From DATCRE01 sp964235605 (lineage in GTDB: Bacteria > Bacteroidota > Bacteroidia > Cytophagales > Cyclobacteriaceae): a stretch of DNA of 64,000 bases. The DNA is taken from NCBI GenBank assembly GCA_964235605.1, contig CAXSCR010000002.1, positions 140,066-204,065 of the forward strand, in the 5' to 3' direction. Each line of letters begins with the position of its first letter. The first letter of the stretch is position 1. Below the pieces are notes generated by a model. That model did not search any database and was not told the origin of the DNA. It saw nothing but the letters and a program-made list of their open reading frames with translations. The position numbers were made by a program, and so were the translations under genes. Positions 46,013 to 54,771 of the stretch are shown piece by piece.

Positions 46013-47668
46013 ATGGCAGAAATCGTAAGAATGCCCAAAATGAGCGACACCATGACGGAAGGGGTGATTGCAAAATGGCATAAGAAGGTAGGGGATCTTG
46101 TGAAATCTGGTGAACTAATGGCCGAGATTGAGACTGATAAAGCCACTATGGATTACGAATCTTTTAACGAAGGAACCGTGCTTTACATTGGTGCAAACGA
46201 AGGCCAAGCCGTAAAAGTGAATGATGTTCTTGCCATTGTTGGTAAGAATGGTGAAGATTATGCAGCCTTATTATCAAGTGCATCCAATGCGGCCGCAAAC
46301 GGCGGTAAAGTAGAGGGGCCGAAATCGTCAGCCCCCGCTAATGCACCTTCAACTTCTGCTCCAGCCGCACCAGCAGTAGATACATCTGGTATCAAAGCTG
46401 AAATAGTGCTTATGCCCAAAATGAGCGATACTATGGCTGAAGGCGTTATCGCCGCATGGCATAAGAAAATTGGCGACAGCGTAAAATCAGGAGAGCTCCT
46501 GGCTGAGGTTGAAACCGATAAAGCCACGATGGAGTATGAATCATATAACACAGGTACCCTTCTTTATATCGGGGCCGAGCCAGGAAAAGCAGTGGCCGTC
46601 AATGGTGTACTAGCTATTATTGGTGAAAAAGATGCCGATTGGAAAACTTTATTAAGTGCTCATCAATCAAAATCTTCTGGCGCATCGGCAGCCCCAGCTA
46701 GTAACAAGGCTACAGATAAAGCTACAGAAGTACAACCTACTGCAACAAGTAATGCAAATGCTCCAGGTTCAGCTGGCCACTCATCAAATGGTCGTATCAA
46801 AGCGTCGCCATTAGCAAAGAAATTAGCGCAAGACAAAGGTGTTGACATTAGCCAAGTACAAGGTTCAGGTGATCAAGGCCGTGTAACAAAACGTGACATT
46901 GAAAATTATAAGCCTGCCGCCTCACCTGCAGGAAAAGAGTCTAAGGCATCTGCGCCTGCGGTAGCATTACCAAAAGTTGTGGGTGAAGAAAGCTTCGAAG
47001 AAGTTGCTGTATCACAAATGCGCAAGACCATCGCGAAGCGCTTAGCCGAAAGCAAATTCTCTGCACCACATTTCTATGTAACGATGGAGATCAACATGGA
47101 CAAAGCCATTGAAGCACGTAAAAGCATCAATGACATTAGTCCTGTTAAGATATCATTCAATGACATGGTTATAAAAGCAGTCGCGGCTGCCATTCGTCAA
47201 AACCCAGATGTTAACGTTTCTTGGCTTGGCGATAAGATGCGTAAGAATCATCATATAAATATTGGTGTAGCAGTAGCCGTTAAAGATGGCTTGCTTGTAC
47301 CCGTTATTCGTTTTGCTGATAACAAATCGCTTTCACACATTGCAGTTGAAGTCAAGCAATTGGTTGCCAAAGCAAATGAAAAGAAATTGCAACCTTCAGA
47401 TTGGGAGGGGAGCACCTTTACCATATCTAACCTTGGCATGTTTGGTGTGGAAGACTTCACCGCTATCATTAACCCTCCAGATGCTTGTATACTTGCAGTT
47501 GGGGGTATTAAAGAAACAGCCATTGTTAAGAATGGTCAGCTTGTACCGGGCAATGTAATGAAGGTAACATTGTCATGTGATCACCGTGCTGTTGATGGTG
47601 CAGTAGGAGCCGCCTTCCTCAAAACCCTTAAAGGCTTGCTAGAAGATCCAGTTAGAATTTTAATTTAA
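46013..47668 (+). CDS. dihydrolipoamide acetyltransferase, E2 of pyruvate dehydrogenase
   Basis: The core of the pyruvate dehydrogenase complex, moving acetyl groups from lipoamide to CoA. 551 residues from ATG 46013 (longer frame to 45941 is not conserved-looking). Two lipoyl domains: lipoate lysines Lys43 in ETDKATMDYES and Lys170 in ETDKATMEYES; each is followed by an Ala/Ser/Pro linker. Peripheral-subunit-binding domain at about 260-300 (RIKASPLAKKLAQDKGVDIS). Catalytic domain to the end with the active-site motif CDHRAVDGAVG (His524, Asp528). MPKMSDTM...GVIAKW favours pyruvate over 2-oxoglutarate specificity. E1 and E3 genes are not in the window. Confidence 0.93.
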   Translation: MAEIVRMPKMSDTMTEGVIAKWHKKVGDLVKSGELMAEIETDKATMDYESFNEGTVLYIGANEGQAVKVNDVLAIVGKNGEDYAALLSSASNAAANGGKVEGPKSSAPANAPSTSAPAAPAVDTSGIKAEIVLMPKMSDTMAEGVIAAWHKKIGDSVKSGELLAEVETDKATMEYESYNTGTLLYIGAEPGKAVAVNGVLAIIGEKDADWKTLLSAHQSKSSGASAAPASNKATDKATEVQPTATSNANAPGSAGHSSNGRIKASPLAKKLAQDKGVDISQVQGSGDQGRVTKRDIENYKPAASPAGKESKASAPAVALPKVVGEESFEEVAVSQMRKTIAKRLAESKFSAPHFYVTMEINMDKAIEARKSINDISPVKISFNDMVIKAVAAAIRQNPDVNVSWLGDKMRKNHHINIGVAVAVKDGLLVPVIRFADNKSLSHIAVEVKQLVAKANEKKLQPSDWEGSTFTISNLGMFGVEDFTAIINPPDACILAVGGIKETAIVKNGQLVPGNVMKVTLSCDHRAVDGAVGAAFLKTLKGLLEDPVRILI

Positions 47669-47680
47669 TGACACATACGG

Positions 47681-47710
47681 ATCCCCGGAACAAAATCCGG
47701 GGATTTTTTT
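47681..47710 (+). terminator. intrinsic terminator after E2 gene
   Basis: Perfect 9-bp stem ATCCCCGGA / TCCGGGGAT with a 6-base loop followed by seven T residues, 12 bases after the stop codon. Confidence 0.93.
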
Positions 47711-47782
47711 ATTTAAGCATAAACGTAACACAACACAACAAACTAGAAGCTCGTAGCCAGAAGTTAGTGGCTAACTTAAAGG

Positions 47783-48319
47783 ATGGAAAAAATACACGCA
47801 ACAACCATAATCGCAGTACTACATAACGGACAAATTGCTATTGGCGGCGACGGCCAGGCTACCATGGGAAATACCATTGCAAAAAGCAACGTGCGTAAAA
47901 TCAGAAAACTACAAGACGGAAAAATCTTAGCAGGCTTTGCAGGCTCTACAGCCGATGCCTTCACACTGATTGAGCGCTTTGAAGAAAAACTAAACAGCTA
48001 TGGCGGTAATATGAAACGTGCAGCCATTGAGTTAGCCAAAGATTGGCGTATGGATCGTTATCTTAGAAAACTTGAAGCCATGCTCATCACAGCGAATAAG
48101 GATGAAATCCTTGTACTCTCAGGCACGGGTGATGTACTTGAACCAGACAACCATGTTGCTTCCATAGGCTCAGGATCTATGTTTGCCCAGTCTGCTGCGT
48201 TAGCATTAAAGAAGCATGCGCCACACTTAACGGCAGAAGAGATTGTTCGAGAAAGTTTAAATATAGCTGCCGATATTTGTATCTATACCAATCATAATTT
48301 GGTGATTGAGAAGTTATAA
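47783..48319 (+). CDS. hslV: ATP-dependent protease peptidase subunit HslV
   Basis: 178 residues; the proteasome-like threonine peptidase of the HslUV complex, cytoplasmic. The N-terminus MEKIHA-TTIIAVLHNGQIA implies removal of six residues to expose the nucleophile Thr7 (family members in other phyla lose only Met). Conserved: GGDGQATMGN, KVRKIRKL-type stretch (NVRKIRKLQDGKILAGFAGS), TADAFTLIERFE, RMDRYLRKLEAML, and ADICIYTNHN near the end. The ATPase partner hslU is not adjacent. Preceded by an inverted repeat (TAGCCA ... TGGCTA, about 47755-47775). Confidence 0.95.
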   Translation: MEKIHATTIIAVLHNGQIAIGGDGQATMGNTIAKSNVRKIRKLQDGKILAGFAGSTADAFTLIERFEEKLNSYGGNMKRAAIELAKDWRMDRYLRKLEAMLITANKDEILVLSGTGDVLEPDNHVASIGSGSMFAQSAALALKKHAPHLTAEEIVRESLNIAADICIYTNHNLVIEKL

Positions 48320-48708
48320 CATGATACGCGCGCAAATCGCTCTGGTTGGTGCCCATCCATTTCAACACTGTCCTTATATCCACCATTTGGTGTTTACACT
48401 GCTATATATCACGGTTGTGTTATTCATATATCTCACCCCATAATATATATATAGTAAAAGTTTAATATGTCGACCGACATAACTATTATATATCAACTGA
48501 ATTAAGTAAGTAGACTTTAAGGTTAATTCAAATACTAGATGCGGGCGTTGGCTACATACCTGAGACAACCTCTAATACTTTAAGATAATATTCAAGCTGG
48601 TACGTTACATTACATTGTATGTTTTATAGGTCGAATTTTAAAACCGTCGAGGTAACCACGTGTATCTTGCTATACACGAAATGTATTTTAAAACCATCCT
48701 ATTACCCT
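48320..48708. other. intergenic region upstream of the signalling-island TonB receptor
   Basis: About 390 bases, AT-rich, containing the palindrome at 48466-48481. Frames open upstream of the receptor start (48619-48708) lack a signal peptide and ribosome site, so they are treated as leader. No RNA gene or other ORF was recognised. Confidence 0.4.
48466..48481. promoter_or_regulatory. perfect palindrome TATGTCG-AC-CGACATA
   Basis: A perfect 7-bp inverted repeat with a 2-base spacer, flanked by further imperfect symmetry (ATATATAGT on the left, ACTATTATATAT on the right), about 230 bases before the receptor ATG. Its short spacer and GC core look like a dimeric regulator site rather than a terminator (no T-run). 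Confidence 0.4.
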
Positions 48709-50889
48709 ATGAAAAAATATTTTTACTGCGTATTACTATTTCTCTCGATGTCGCCAGGCATCGTATTAGCACAAGTAGATTCACTTGACACTGATCTTCT
48801 GGATTTGACTTTAGAACAGTTGATGAACATTCAGGTTGTATCAGCGTCTAAAAAGAAAGAAAAACTTTTTGATGCGCCACTTTCTGCTTCCGTACTTACA
48901 TGGGAAGAAATTCAAAAATCAGGTGTTACATCAATTCCTGAAGCGCTTCGTTTGATGCCAGGTCTTATAGTCCGTCAAGAAACCAATGGAAACTATGATG
49001 TTCATATCAGGGGTCTGGACAACGTACCGCCTTATTCACAAAGTGCAAATTCTGCTAACACTACTACATTAGTGATGATTAATAACCGTCCGGTTTATAA
49101 TTATTTGATTGCTGGTACCTGGTGGGAAACTCTTCCAGTTGATTTAATTGATATAGATAGAATTGAGGTGGTGCGGGGTACTTCTTCAACGTTATATGGT
49201 CCAAATGCAGTTTCAGGTGTAATTAATATAATTACACTTAAGACGCATAAGAATGGACTCAATATCTTTTCATCGGCTCAGCAAGGAAGTTTAAATACAA
49301 CGCTTGCCAACGCTTCGATAGGGTATCAGTTAAATAAAAAGTTTAGTGCAACTGTATCTGGAAATTATCAGGGCAGAGGTAAAGAAATGATGTTCTTTCA
49401 CCCAGAAAAAGATCGCTACTTTAACACGATAGATTCTTTGGATTACAGTGCAATGCCAAATAAAGATCCTAAAGCTCAATTCCCACATGCGGATAGGTCT
49501 ATGGATAAATATGGTGCAAATTTGTTCATTGATTACAATGTCAATAATACCATGCAGTTCAGCTTATCAACGGGTATCCAAAATTCTGAGTGTCAAAATG
49601 CATATAACCCGTCTTTAATTATTCCGTCCTTGTATACTTCTTTAGCTGCAGTTAATTCCAGAACTAAATATGTTGATTTAAAAGCAAAGGCAAAAGGACT
49701 TACTGGCGAGTTCTCCTATCAAAATGGAAAGCAAAATTCTAACATAGGCTTTATAGGTCATAAATATCACTATGATTTCAGTACCATTGATGCAAATATA
49801 GAATACGAGTTAAAAGTATTGAACAATTTGTCTCTAAAGCCTGGCCTTAACTACCGCAGTGCTACATATGATGAATCTCCGTATATCCCTGCTGGACAGC
49901 GTTTGTTTAATGAAAACGTAACACTAGAAACATTGGCTGCGTCTTTGCGATTTGATTATACTGCTTTTGAAAATAAATTACGTCTTGTGGGAGGTACAAG
50001 AGCAGATAAATATAACTATCCTGATCGAGTATTCTTATCTTATCAATTTGCAGCCAGTTATAAAATCTTAGAGAATCACTTAATTCGCGCAGTCTATTCT
50101 CGTGCTTACCGTTCTGCATTTATACTTGATACATATACTAACGTTACACTTTCACGAGATGTAAGTGGGCAACCCTCACCTATGGGTCCTCTTCCTCCAG
50201 GTAGTAGATTTAATCTTAAGGTTGAAGGCAATAAAAATCTAGACATGGTAAAATCAGATATGATTGAGTTTGGTTACCGTGGAAAGTTAGCTGATAATCT
50301 TTCTGTTGACTTAGAAGCTTATTCAACCATAACTAAAAATTATACTAATTTAGAAGAAGTTTCTTCCAGCGTTGTTATGGGACAAAATCCGAGCGATCCC
50401 CCTGTTACTATCAATTCAACCAGAAGGTCTGAAAATATACCGCTGAGCGTTCATCAGTTAGGTTCTACCCTTTCAATTAATTACGTGCTTAAGCATTTTC
50501 AACTGAAACCATTTGTAACGCTTCAGAATACCAAATTAACAGATATTAAAAAGGACTCTACATTTCAACATAAATTCACACCTAAGTTGTATGGAGGTTT
50601 TTATGCAAATTATCAAATCAGTAATAAGTTTAACCTGAATGTGAACGCTTACTTTTATTCAGCACAAACATTCTACCATATATATTATACGTTCTATAAT
50701 GACGGTGTAAGAGGCAAAGACGATATAAAAGCAAAGGTGATAGTGAATACGAAATTGTCTTATTCACCAATTAAACAGTTTTCTGTTTTTGTCTCTGTAA
50801 TGAATTTACTTAATGATGAATCTCGTGAATATTTTAAGACTGATGATATTGGAAGAATGTTCTTAGGGGGTGTGGCTTTTAAATATTAA
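48709..50889 (+). CDS. TonB-dependent receptor, first gene of the signalling island
   Basis: 726 residues from ATG 48709, which gives a signal peptide (MKKYFYCVLLFLSMSPGIVLAQ). It lacks the carboxypeptidase-regulatory domain of SusC-type receptors. The mature start DLTLEQLMNIQVVSASKKKE is the mark of a receptor class whose genes I recall beside YfiR-family and sensor kinase or diguanylate cyclase genes in other bacteria. Plug: TSIPEALRLMPGLIVRQETN, IRGLDNVPPYSQ, IEVVRGTSSTLYGPNAVSGV. The barrel ends GGVAFKY. It is followed by a terminator and then by three kinases in the same direction; it may signal ligand arrival or simply import it. Ligand unknown. Confidence 0.9.
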   Translation: MKKYFYCVLLFLSMSPGIVLAQVDSLDTDLLDLTLEQLMNIQVVSASKKKEKLFDAPLSASVLTWEEIQKSGVTSIPEALRLMPGLIVRQETNGNYDVHIRGLDNVPPYSQSANSANTTTLVMINNRPVYNYLIAGTWWETLPVDLIDIDRIEVVRGTSSTLYGPNAVSGVINIITLKTHKNGLNIFSSAQQGSLNTTLANASIGYQLNKKFSATVSGNYQGRGKEMMFFHPEKDRYFNTIDSLDYSAMPNKDPKAQFPHADRSMDKYGANLFIDYNVNNTMQFSLSTGIQNSECQNAYNPSLIIPSLYTSLAAVNSRTKYVDLKAKAKGLTGEFSYQNGKQNSNIGFIGHKYHYDFSTIDANIEYELKVLNNLSLKPGLNYRSATYDESPYIPAGQRLFNENVTLETLAASLRFDYTAFENKLRLVGGTRADKYNYPDRVFLSYQFAASYKILENHLIRAVYSRAYRSAFILDTYTNVTLSRDVSGQPSPMGPLPPGSRFNLKVEGNKNLDMVKSDMIEFGYRGKLADNLSVDLEAYSTITKNYTNLEEVSSSVVMGQNPSDPPVTINSTRRSENIPLSVHQLGSTLSINYVLKHFQLKPFVTLQNTKLTDIKKDSTFQHKFTPKLYGGFYANYQISNKFNLNVNAYFYSAQTFYHIYYTFYNDGVRGKDDIKAKVIVNTKLSYSPIKQFSVFVSVMNLLNDESREYFKTDDIGRMFLGGVAFKY

Positions 50890-50910
50890 ATTAATAACAC
50901 ATCTGTTAGA

Positions 50911-50940
50911 AAAGCCCGGTTACCTCGGGCTTTTATTTTT
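50911..50940 (+). terminator. intrinsic terminator after TonB receptor
   Basis: Stem AAAGCCCG (50911-50918) / CGGGCTTT (50926-50933), 7-base loop, then TTATTTTTTTTT. 22 bases after the stop codon. Confidence 0.92.
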
Positions 50941-51286
50941 TTTGACAATTAAGCTATTTTTCATAAGGTGGTGTAAATATGGGATCACGAAATACGACAC
51001 AAAATCATACATGGATTTTTCTAACGCCTTTATATTTCATGGTAAACCATTTAACCTAGATAACAAGCTTTTAAGCTAAGCGATCATATTTTATAAGGAA
51101 TTTACGTACTACTTCTCCGGAAACCCTTACTTCACCCTTGCCTAATTTGAAAATCAAAAGTGAAAAAACGTCTCTGGCATTGAAAATATTTCATGTGCGG
51201 TGTTATGCGCAACTTCCTATAAAATGATCAGTTGATATTATGTTACTTTATGAGTAACCGTATTAAAAGTTACGGAATACTTAAGC
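50941..51286. other. leader region before the first histidine kinase
   Basis: About 345 bases. A short open frame (50870-51079) overlaps the receptor end and has no coding features. No promoter box or other element was identified with confidence. Confidence 0.35.
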
Positions 51287-52405
51287 ATGAATAATATCAA
51301 AACCTCATTAATGTTTTCGAAGGATATTTTCGAAAAGATAGTTGAATCAATGCAAGAAGGGTTAATCGTATTCGATGCCTCGCATGTTATCCAATCAGCC
51401 AATGCAGCAGCTGCTAAAATGATGGGATTTGCTAGTTCAGTAGAAATGATCAGTAAGCCCGTGCAACAAATTTTTCAGCGTAATGTAGATGCAGATAATT
51501 TCCTACAAACCCTTCACGCAATAGGCAACCTAACCTCTCAAGAAGGTGCATTTCTTAAATTTAATGGAGATCTTATTTCTGGTTTGTATTCAGCCTCTAT
51601 GACCAAGTCAACTGAAGATAATGAACCTTTGGGTTTTATCATTCTTCAAGATATCACCGAGCGTAAAACAGTAGCGCGTAAGCTTTATGAATATTCTAAA
51701 ACACTTGAGAAAACGATCAAGGAACTAGACCAGTTTGCTTATGTAATATCTCACGATTTAAAAGCGCCCTTACGAGCCATAAGTAATCTTTCACTATGGC
51801 TACAAGAAGACCTTGGAGATACTTTAAATGATGATACTAAAAAGAATTTCGACTTATTAAGAGGCAGAGTATCTAGAATGGAGGCCCTCATCAATGGTGT
51901 TTTGGAATACTCGAAAATTGGAAGAACAGAAATTCAGTTAGAGAGTGTTGATACGGGAGAATGCATTGCAGAAATTATTGATTTATTAGCCCCGCCGCAA
52001 CATATAAGTTTTGATATTGCTGGAGAATTACCAATAATAATAGCACCTAAAATTCTTTTTGTACAAGTTCTATCCAACCTCATTAGCAACGCTATTAAGT
52101 ATAACGATAAACCTGAGGGCATTGTACGCATTCAGTCCTTAGAAAAAGATGGTATGTATGAGTTTTCTGTGGCGGATAACGGCCCCGGGATACCAGAAGA
52201 TGCCTTCGAAAAAATTTTTCAAATTTTCCAAACCCTAAAGGCGCGTGATAAATTTGAGAGCACGGGCGTGGGGCTTACCATTGTAAAGAGAATCGTTGAA
52301 GAAGGGGGAGGCAAAGTATGGGTAGAGTCGTCAATTGGTAACGGTAGCACATTTTTATTTACGTGGCCAAAAAAAACTAATACAACAAATAACCCAAGCC
52401 TATAA
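51287..52405 (+). CDS. soluble PAS sensor histidine kinase
   Basis: 372 residues, no signal peptide or membrane segment, so cytoplasmic. PAS domain about 10-125 (FEKIVESMQEGLIVFDASHV ... FIILQDITERK). Dimerisation/phospho-acceptor domain about 140-205 with His156 in FAYVISHDLKAPLRAI, the subtype common in kinases that pair with small CheY-like regulators of the Rcp1 group. HATPase_c about 245-368: N box NLISNAIKYND, G1 VADNGPGIPEDAF, G2 STGVGLTIVKRIVEEGGGKV. The next gene starts 2 bases after its stop, so the three kinases and the downstream regulators read as one operon. Its catalytic half is clearly paralogous to that of the 54772 kinase. Confidence 0.93.
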   Translation: MNNIKTSLMFSKDIFEKIVESMQEGLIVFDASHVIQSANAAAAKMMGFASSVEMISKPVQQIFQRNVDADNFLQTLHAIGNLTSQEGAFLKFNGDLISGLYSASMTKSTEDNEPLGFIILQDITERKTVARKLYEYSKTLEKTIKELDQFAYVISHDLKAPLRAISNLSLWLQEDLGDTLNDDTKKNFDLLRGRVSRMEALINGVLEYSKIGRTEIQLESVDTGECIAEIIDLLAPPQHISFDIAGELPIIIAPKILFVQVLSNLISNAIKYNDKPEGIVRIQSLEKDGMYEFSVADNGPGIPEDAFEKIFQIFQTLKARDKFESTGVGLTIVKRIVEEGGGKVWVESSIGNGSTFLFTWPKKTNTTNNPSL

Positions 52406-52407
52406 AC

Positions 52408-54765
52408 ATGGAAGGTAAGCTTAAGTTACTTGTGATTGATGACGATGAAGTGGATAGAATGCATTTGAATAGGGCTATTCGTGGTTCTGAATTTGATTGC
52501 GAATTTACTGAATGCGAAGACCCTTCTGAGGCTACATCATTACTCCAGCAAACTGATTATGATTGTATTTTTTTAGATTATCTTCTTCCTGGCGATACCG
52601 GTCTTTCATTACTAAAGAAAATAAGGAATCAAGGAATTAATATACCTATTGTAATAATTACCTCACAAGGTAGTGAGAGCATTGCCGTAGAGCTTATGAA
52701 AGCGGGTGCTTCTGATTACATTATCAAAAATGAAATTAATAGCCATTCAATAGGCCAGACTCTCCGCAACATGCTCCGTATGCATGCTGCAGAGAAAGAG
52801 AGAGCGGCCGCCATTAGATCAAAAGAAATTAGTGAAGCACGATTAGCGGAAGCGCAAAGAATTGCAAAAATTGGTAATTGGGAAGTTGACTTAGACAATA
52901 ACTCAGTTTACTGGTCTTCGGAGATGTATAGTATTTATGGTTTAGAACCAAATGAGTTTGTACCATCGCTAAACAACGAAACAAAGTTTATACATGTTGA
53001 TGATAAAGTTATAGCGCGGAATGCGTTTGACCGGGTACAGTCAGGCTTGCCTATGAATATAGATTTTCGAATCGTAACCCCGTCGGGTATTAAGTACATT
53101 AATGTGCAGGGATATGCAGTCTTAAACGACAACGCAATACCCTATAAAATTGTTGGTACAAGGCAGGATATAACAGAGCGAAAATTAGCTGAGAAAGAAA
53201 TATTAAAAGCCCGTGAGTTAGCTGAGCATTCCATGAAAGTGAGAGAAGTGTTTCTTGCTAATATGAGCCATGAGATACGCACGCCAATGAATGCCATTAT
53301 TGGCTTTGCGCGATTGTTATATGACACAAACCTCAATGATGAGCAAAGAACTTTTTTAGATTCTATCAATTTTTCAAGTGAAAATCTATTAGTCATTATT
53401 AACGACATCCTCGACATTTCCAAAATTCAATCTGGCAAAATGACTTTTGAGAAAATTGAATTTAATATAGTGGAATTGGTAAGGGGTGTTATTACTATTT
53501 TTTATCAAAAAGCTATTGAGCGCGGACTGCAGTTAAAGTATGACATTCATCCGGATGTTCCATATATAGTTATTGGAGACCCCGTACGACTGAATCAAGT
53601 TCTTATTAACCTCATTAGTAATGCGCTTAAATTCACCGAAGAGGGATATGTGCAATTAGATGTTTCAGCTACTGCATTAACAGATGGCAAATGTCAAATA
53701 ACATTTAAAGTCACTGATACGGGAATTGGAATTTCTGAAGACAAACAAGACCGTGTGTTCGAAAGTTTCGTTCAAGCCGCCAATGATACTACCCGTAAAT
53801 ATGGCGGTACAGGCCTTGGTTTAACAATATCTAAAAGCATTGTTGAATTGCAAGAAGGAACAATTTCGCTAAGCAGTAAATTAGGTGAGGGTTCTGTCTT
53901 TTGCGTAAATCTTTGTTTCGATAAAGCTGAACAGATAATAGTTGTAAAAGAGCCTTATAAAACACTGAATGAGCCCGTTCAAATGCTGGAGGACTTGTCT
54001 GTATTAGTAGTTGAAGACAATGCGGTAAACCAGCTGTTAGTAATAAAGGTCTTACAAAAATTTAATTGTAAGCAAATAGATGTAGCCGTTAATGGACTAG
54101 AAGCGATAGAAAAACTGAAGTTGGGTACGTATGATGTTATTCTCATGGATGTTCAGATGCCAGAGATGGATGGGTATGAGGCAACAAAATTTATTCGGAC
54201 TAACTTCCCTGCGCCACTTTGCAATATTCCAATAATTGCTATGACTGCCCATGCTTTTGCAGCAGAAATCAAAAAGTCTTCTGATGCCGGAATGAACGAT
54301 TATATCTCTAAGCCATTTAAACAGGAAATTCTATATCGTACCATTATTAAATATCTTGTTAAGAAGGACGAGCCCAAAGCCTCTCATTTATACGAACAAG
54401 ATGACACAAAACATATTATTGATTTCACGAAACTTTATGAATTAGGTAAAAGTGATGCAGACTTTATAGAGGCAATTATAAAAGCATATGAAAAGCAAAC
54501 TCTAAAGTTTAAGTTAAGACTGAGTGATGCAATTAAAAATAAAGATTACAATATGATCAAATCCACTTGTTATCAAATAAAAGGTTCGTATGGTATGTTT
54601 AGAATAAATGAATTGAAATTAAATCTAGAAGAGATTTTGAATATATTCCATACAGAAGACCCAGCATCTAAACTTGCCCAAATAAACAACTTGGTCAATA
54701 GTATCATAACATTAATTTCAGCCGCTAGTGATGAGGTGAAAATAAAATTGAAGCAAACCGCTTAA
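52408..54765 (+). CDS. hybrid histidine kinase REC-PAS-HisKA-HATPase-REC with degenerate Hpt
   Basis: 785 residues, cytoplasmic. REC1 about 5-125 with phospho-acceptor Asp57 (CIFLDYLLPGDTG). PAS about 150-262. HisKA with His288 in FLANMSHEIRTPM. HATPase_c about 385-505 (NLISNALKFTEEG; VTDTGIGISED; GGTGLGLTISKSIV). REC2 about 528-650 with Asp581 (VILMDVQMPEMDGYEATKFI). The last 110 residues fold-match an Hpt helical bundle (FIEAIIKAYEKQTLKFKLRL), but the motif HxxKG reads YQIKG: Tyr722 replaces the phospho-acceptor His. So the terminal module cannot pass phosphate in the usual way. An N-terminal REC means this kinase is itself a target, perhaps of the kinase next door. Gene spacing is 2 bases upstream and 6 bases downstream. 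Confidence 0.92.
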   Translation: MEGKLKLLVIDDDEVDRMHLNRAIRGSEFDCEFTECEDPSEATSLLQQTDYDCIFLDYLLPGDTGLSLLKKIRNQGINIPIVIITSQGSESIAVELMKAGASDYIIKNEINSHSIGQTLRNMLRMHAAEKERAAAIRSKEISEARLAEAQRIAKIGNWEVDLDNNSVYWSSEMYSIYGLEPNEFVPSLNNETKFIHVDDKVIARNAFDRVQSGLPMNIDFRIVTPSGIKYINVQGYAVLNDNAIPYKIVGTRQDITERKLAEKEILKARELAEHSMKVREVFLANMSHEIRTPMNAIIGFARLLYDTNLNDEQRTFLDSINFSSENLLVIINDILDISKIQSGKMTFEKIEFNIVELVRGVITIFYQKAIERGLQLKYDIHPDVPYIVIGDPVRLNQVLINLISNALKFTEEGYVQLDVSATALTDGKCQITFKVTDTGIGISEDKQDRVFESFVQAANDTTRKYGGTGLGLTISKSIVELQEGTISLSSKLGEGSVFCVNLCFDKAEQIIVVKEPYKTLNEPVQMLEDLSVLVVEDNAVNQLLVIKVLQKFNCKQIDVAVNGLEAIEKLKLGTYDVILMDVQMPEMDGYEATKFIRTNFPAPLCNIPIIAMTAHAFAAEIKKSSDAGMNDYISKPFKQEILYRTIIKYLVKKDEPKASHLYEQDDTKHIIDFTKLYELGKSDADFIEAIIKAYEKQTLKFKLRLSDAIKNKDYNMIKSTCYQIKGSYGMFRINELKLNLEEILNIFHTEDPASKLAQINNLVNSIITLISAASDEVKIKLKQTA

Positions 54766-54771
54766 CATATT

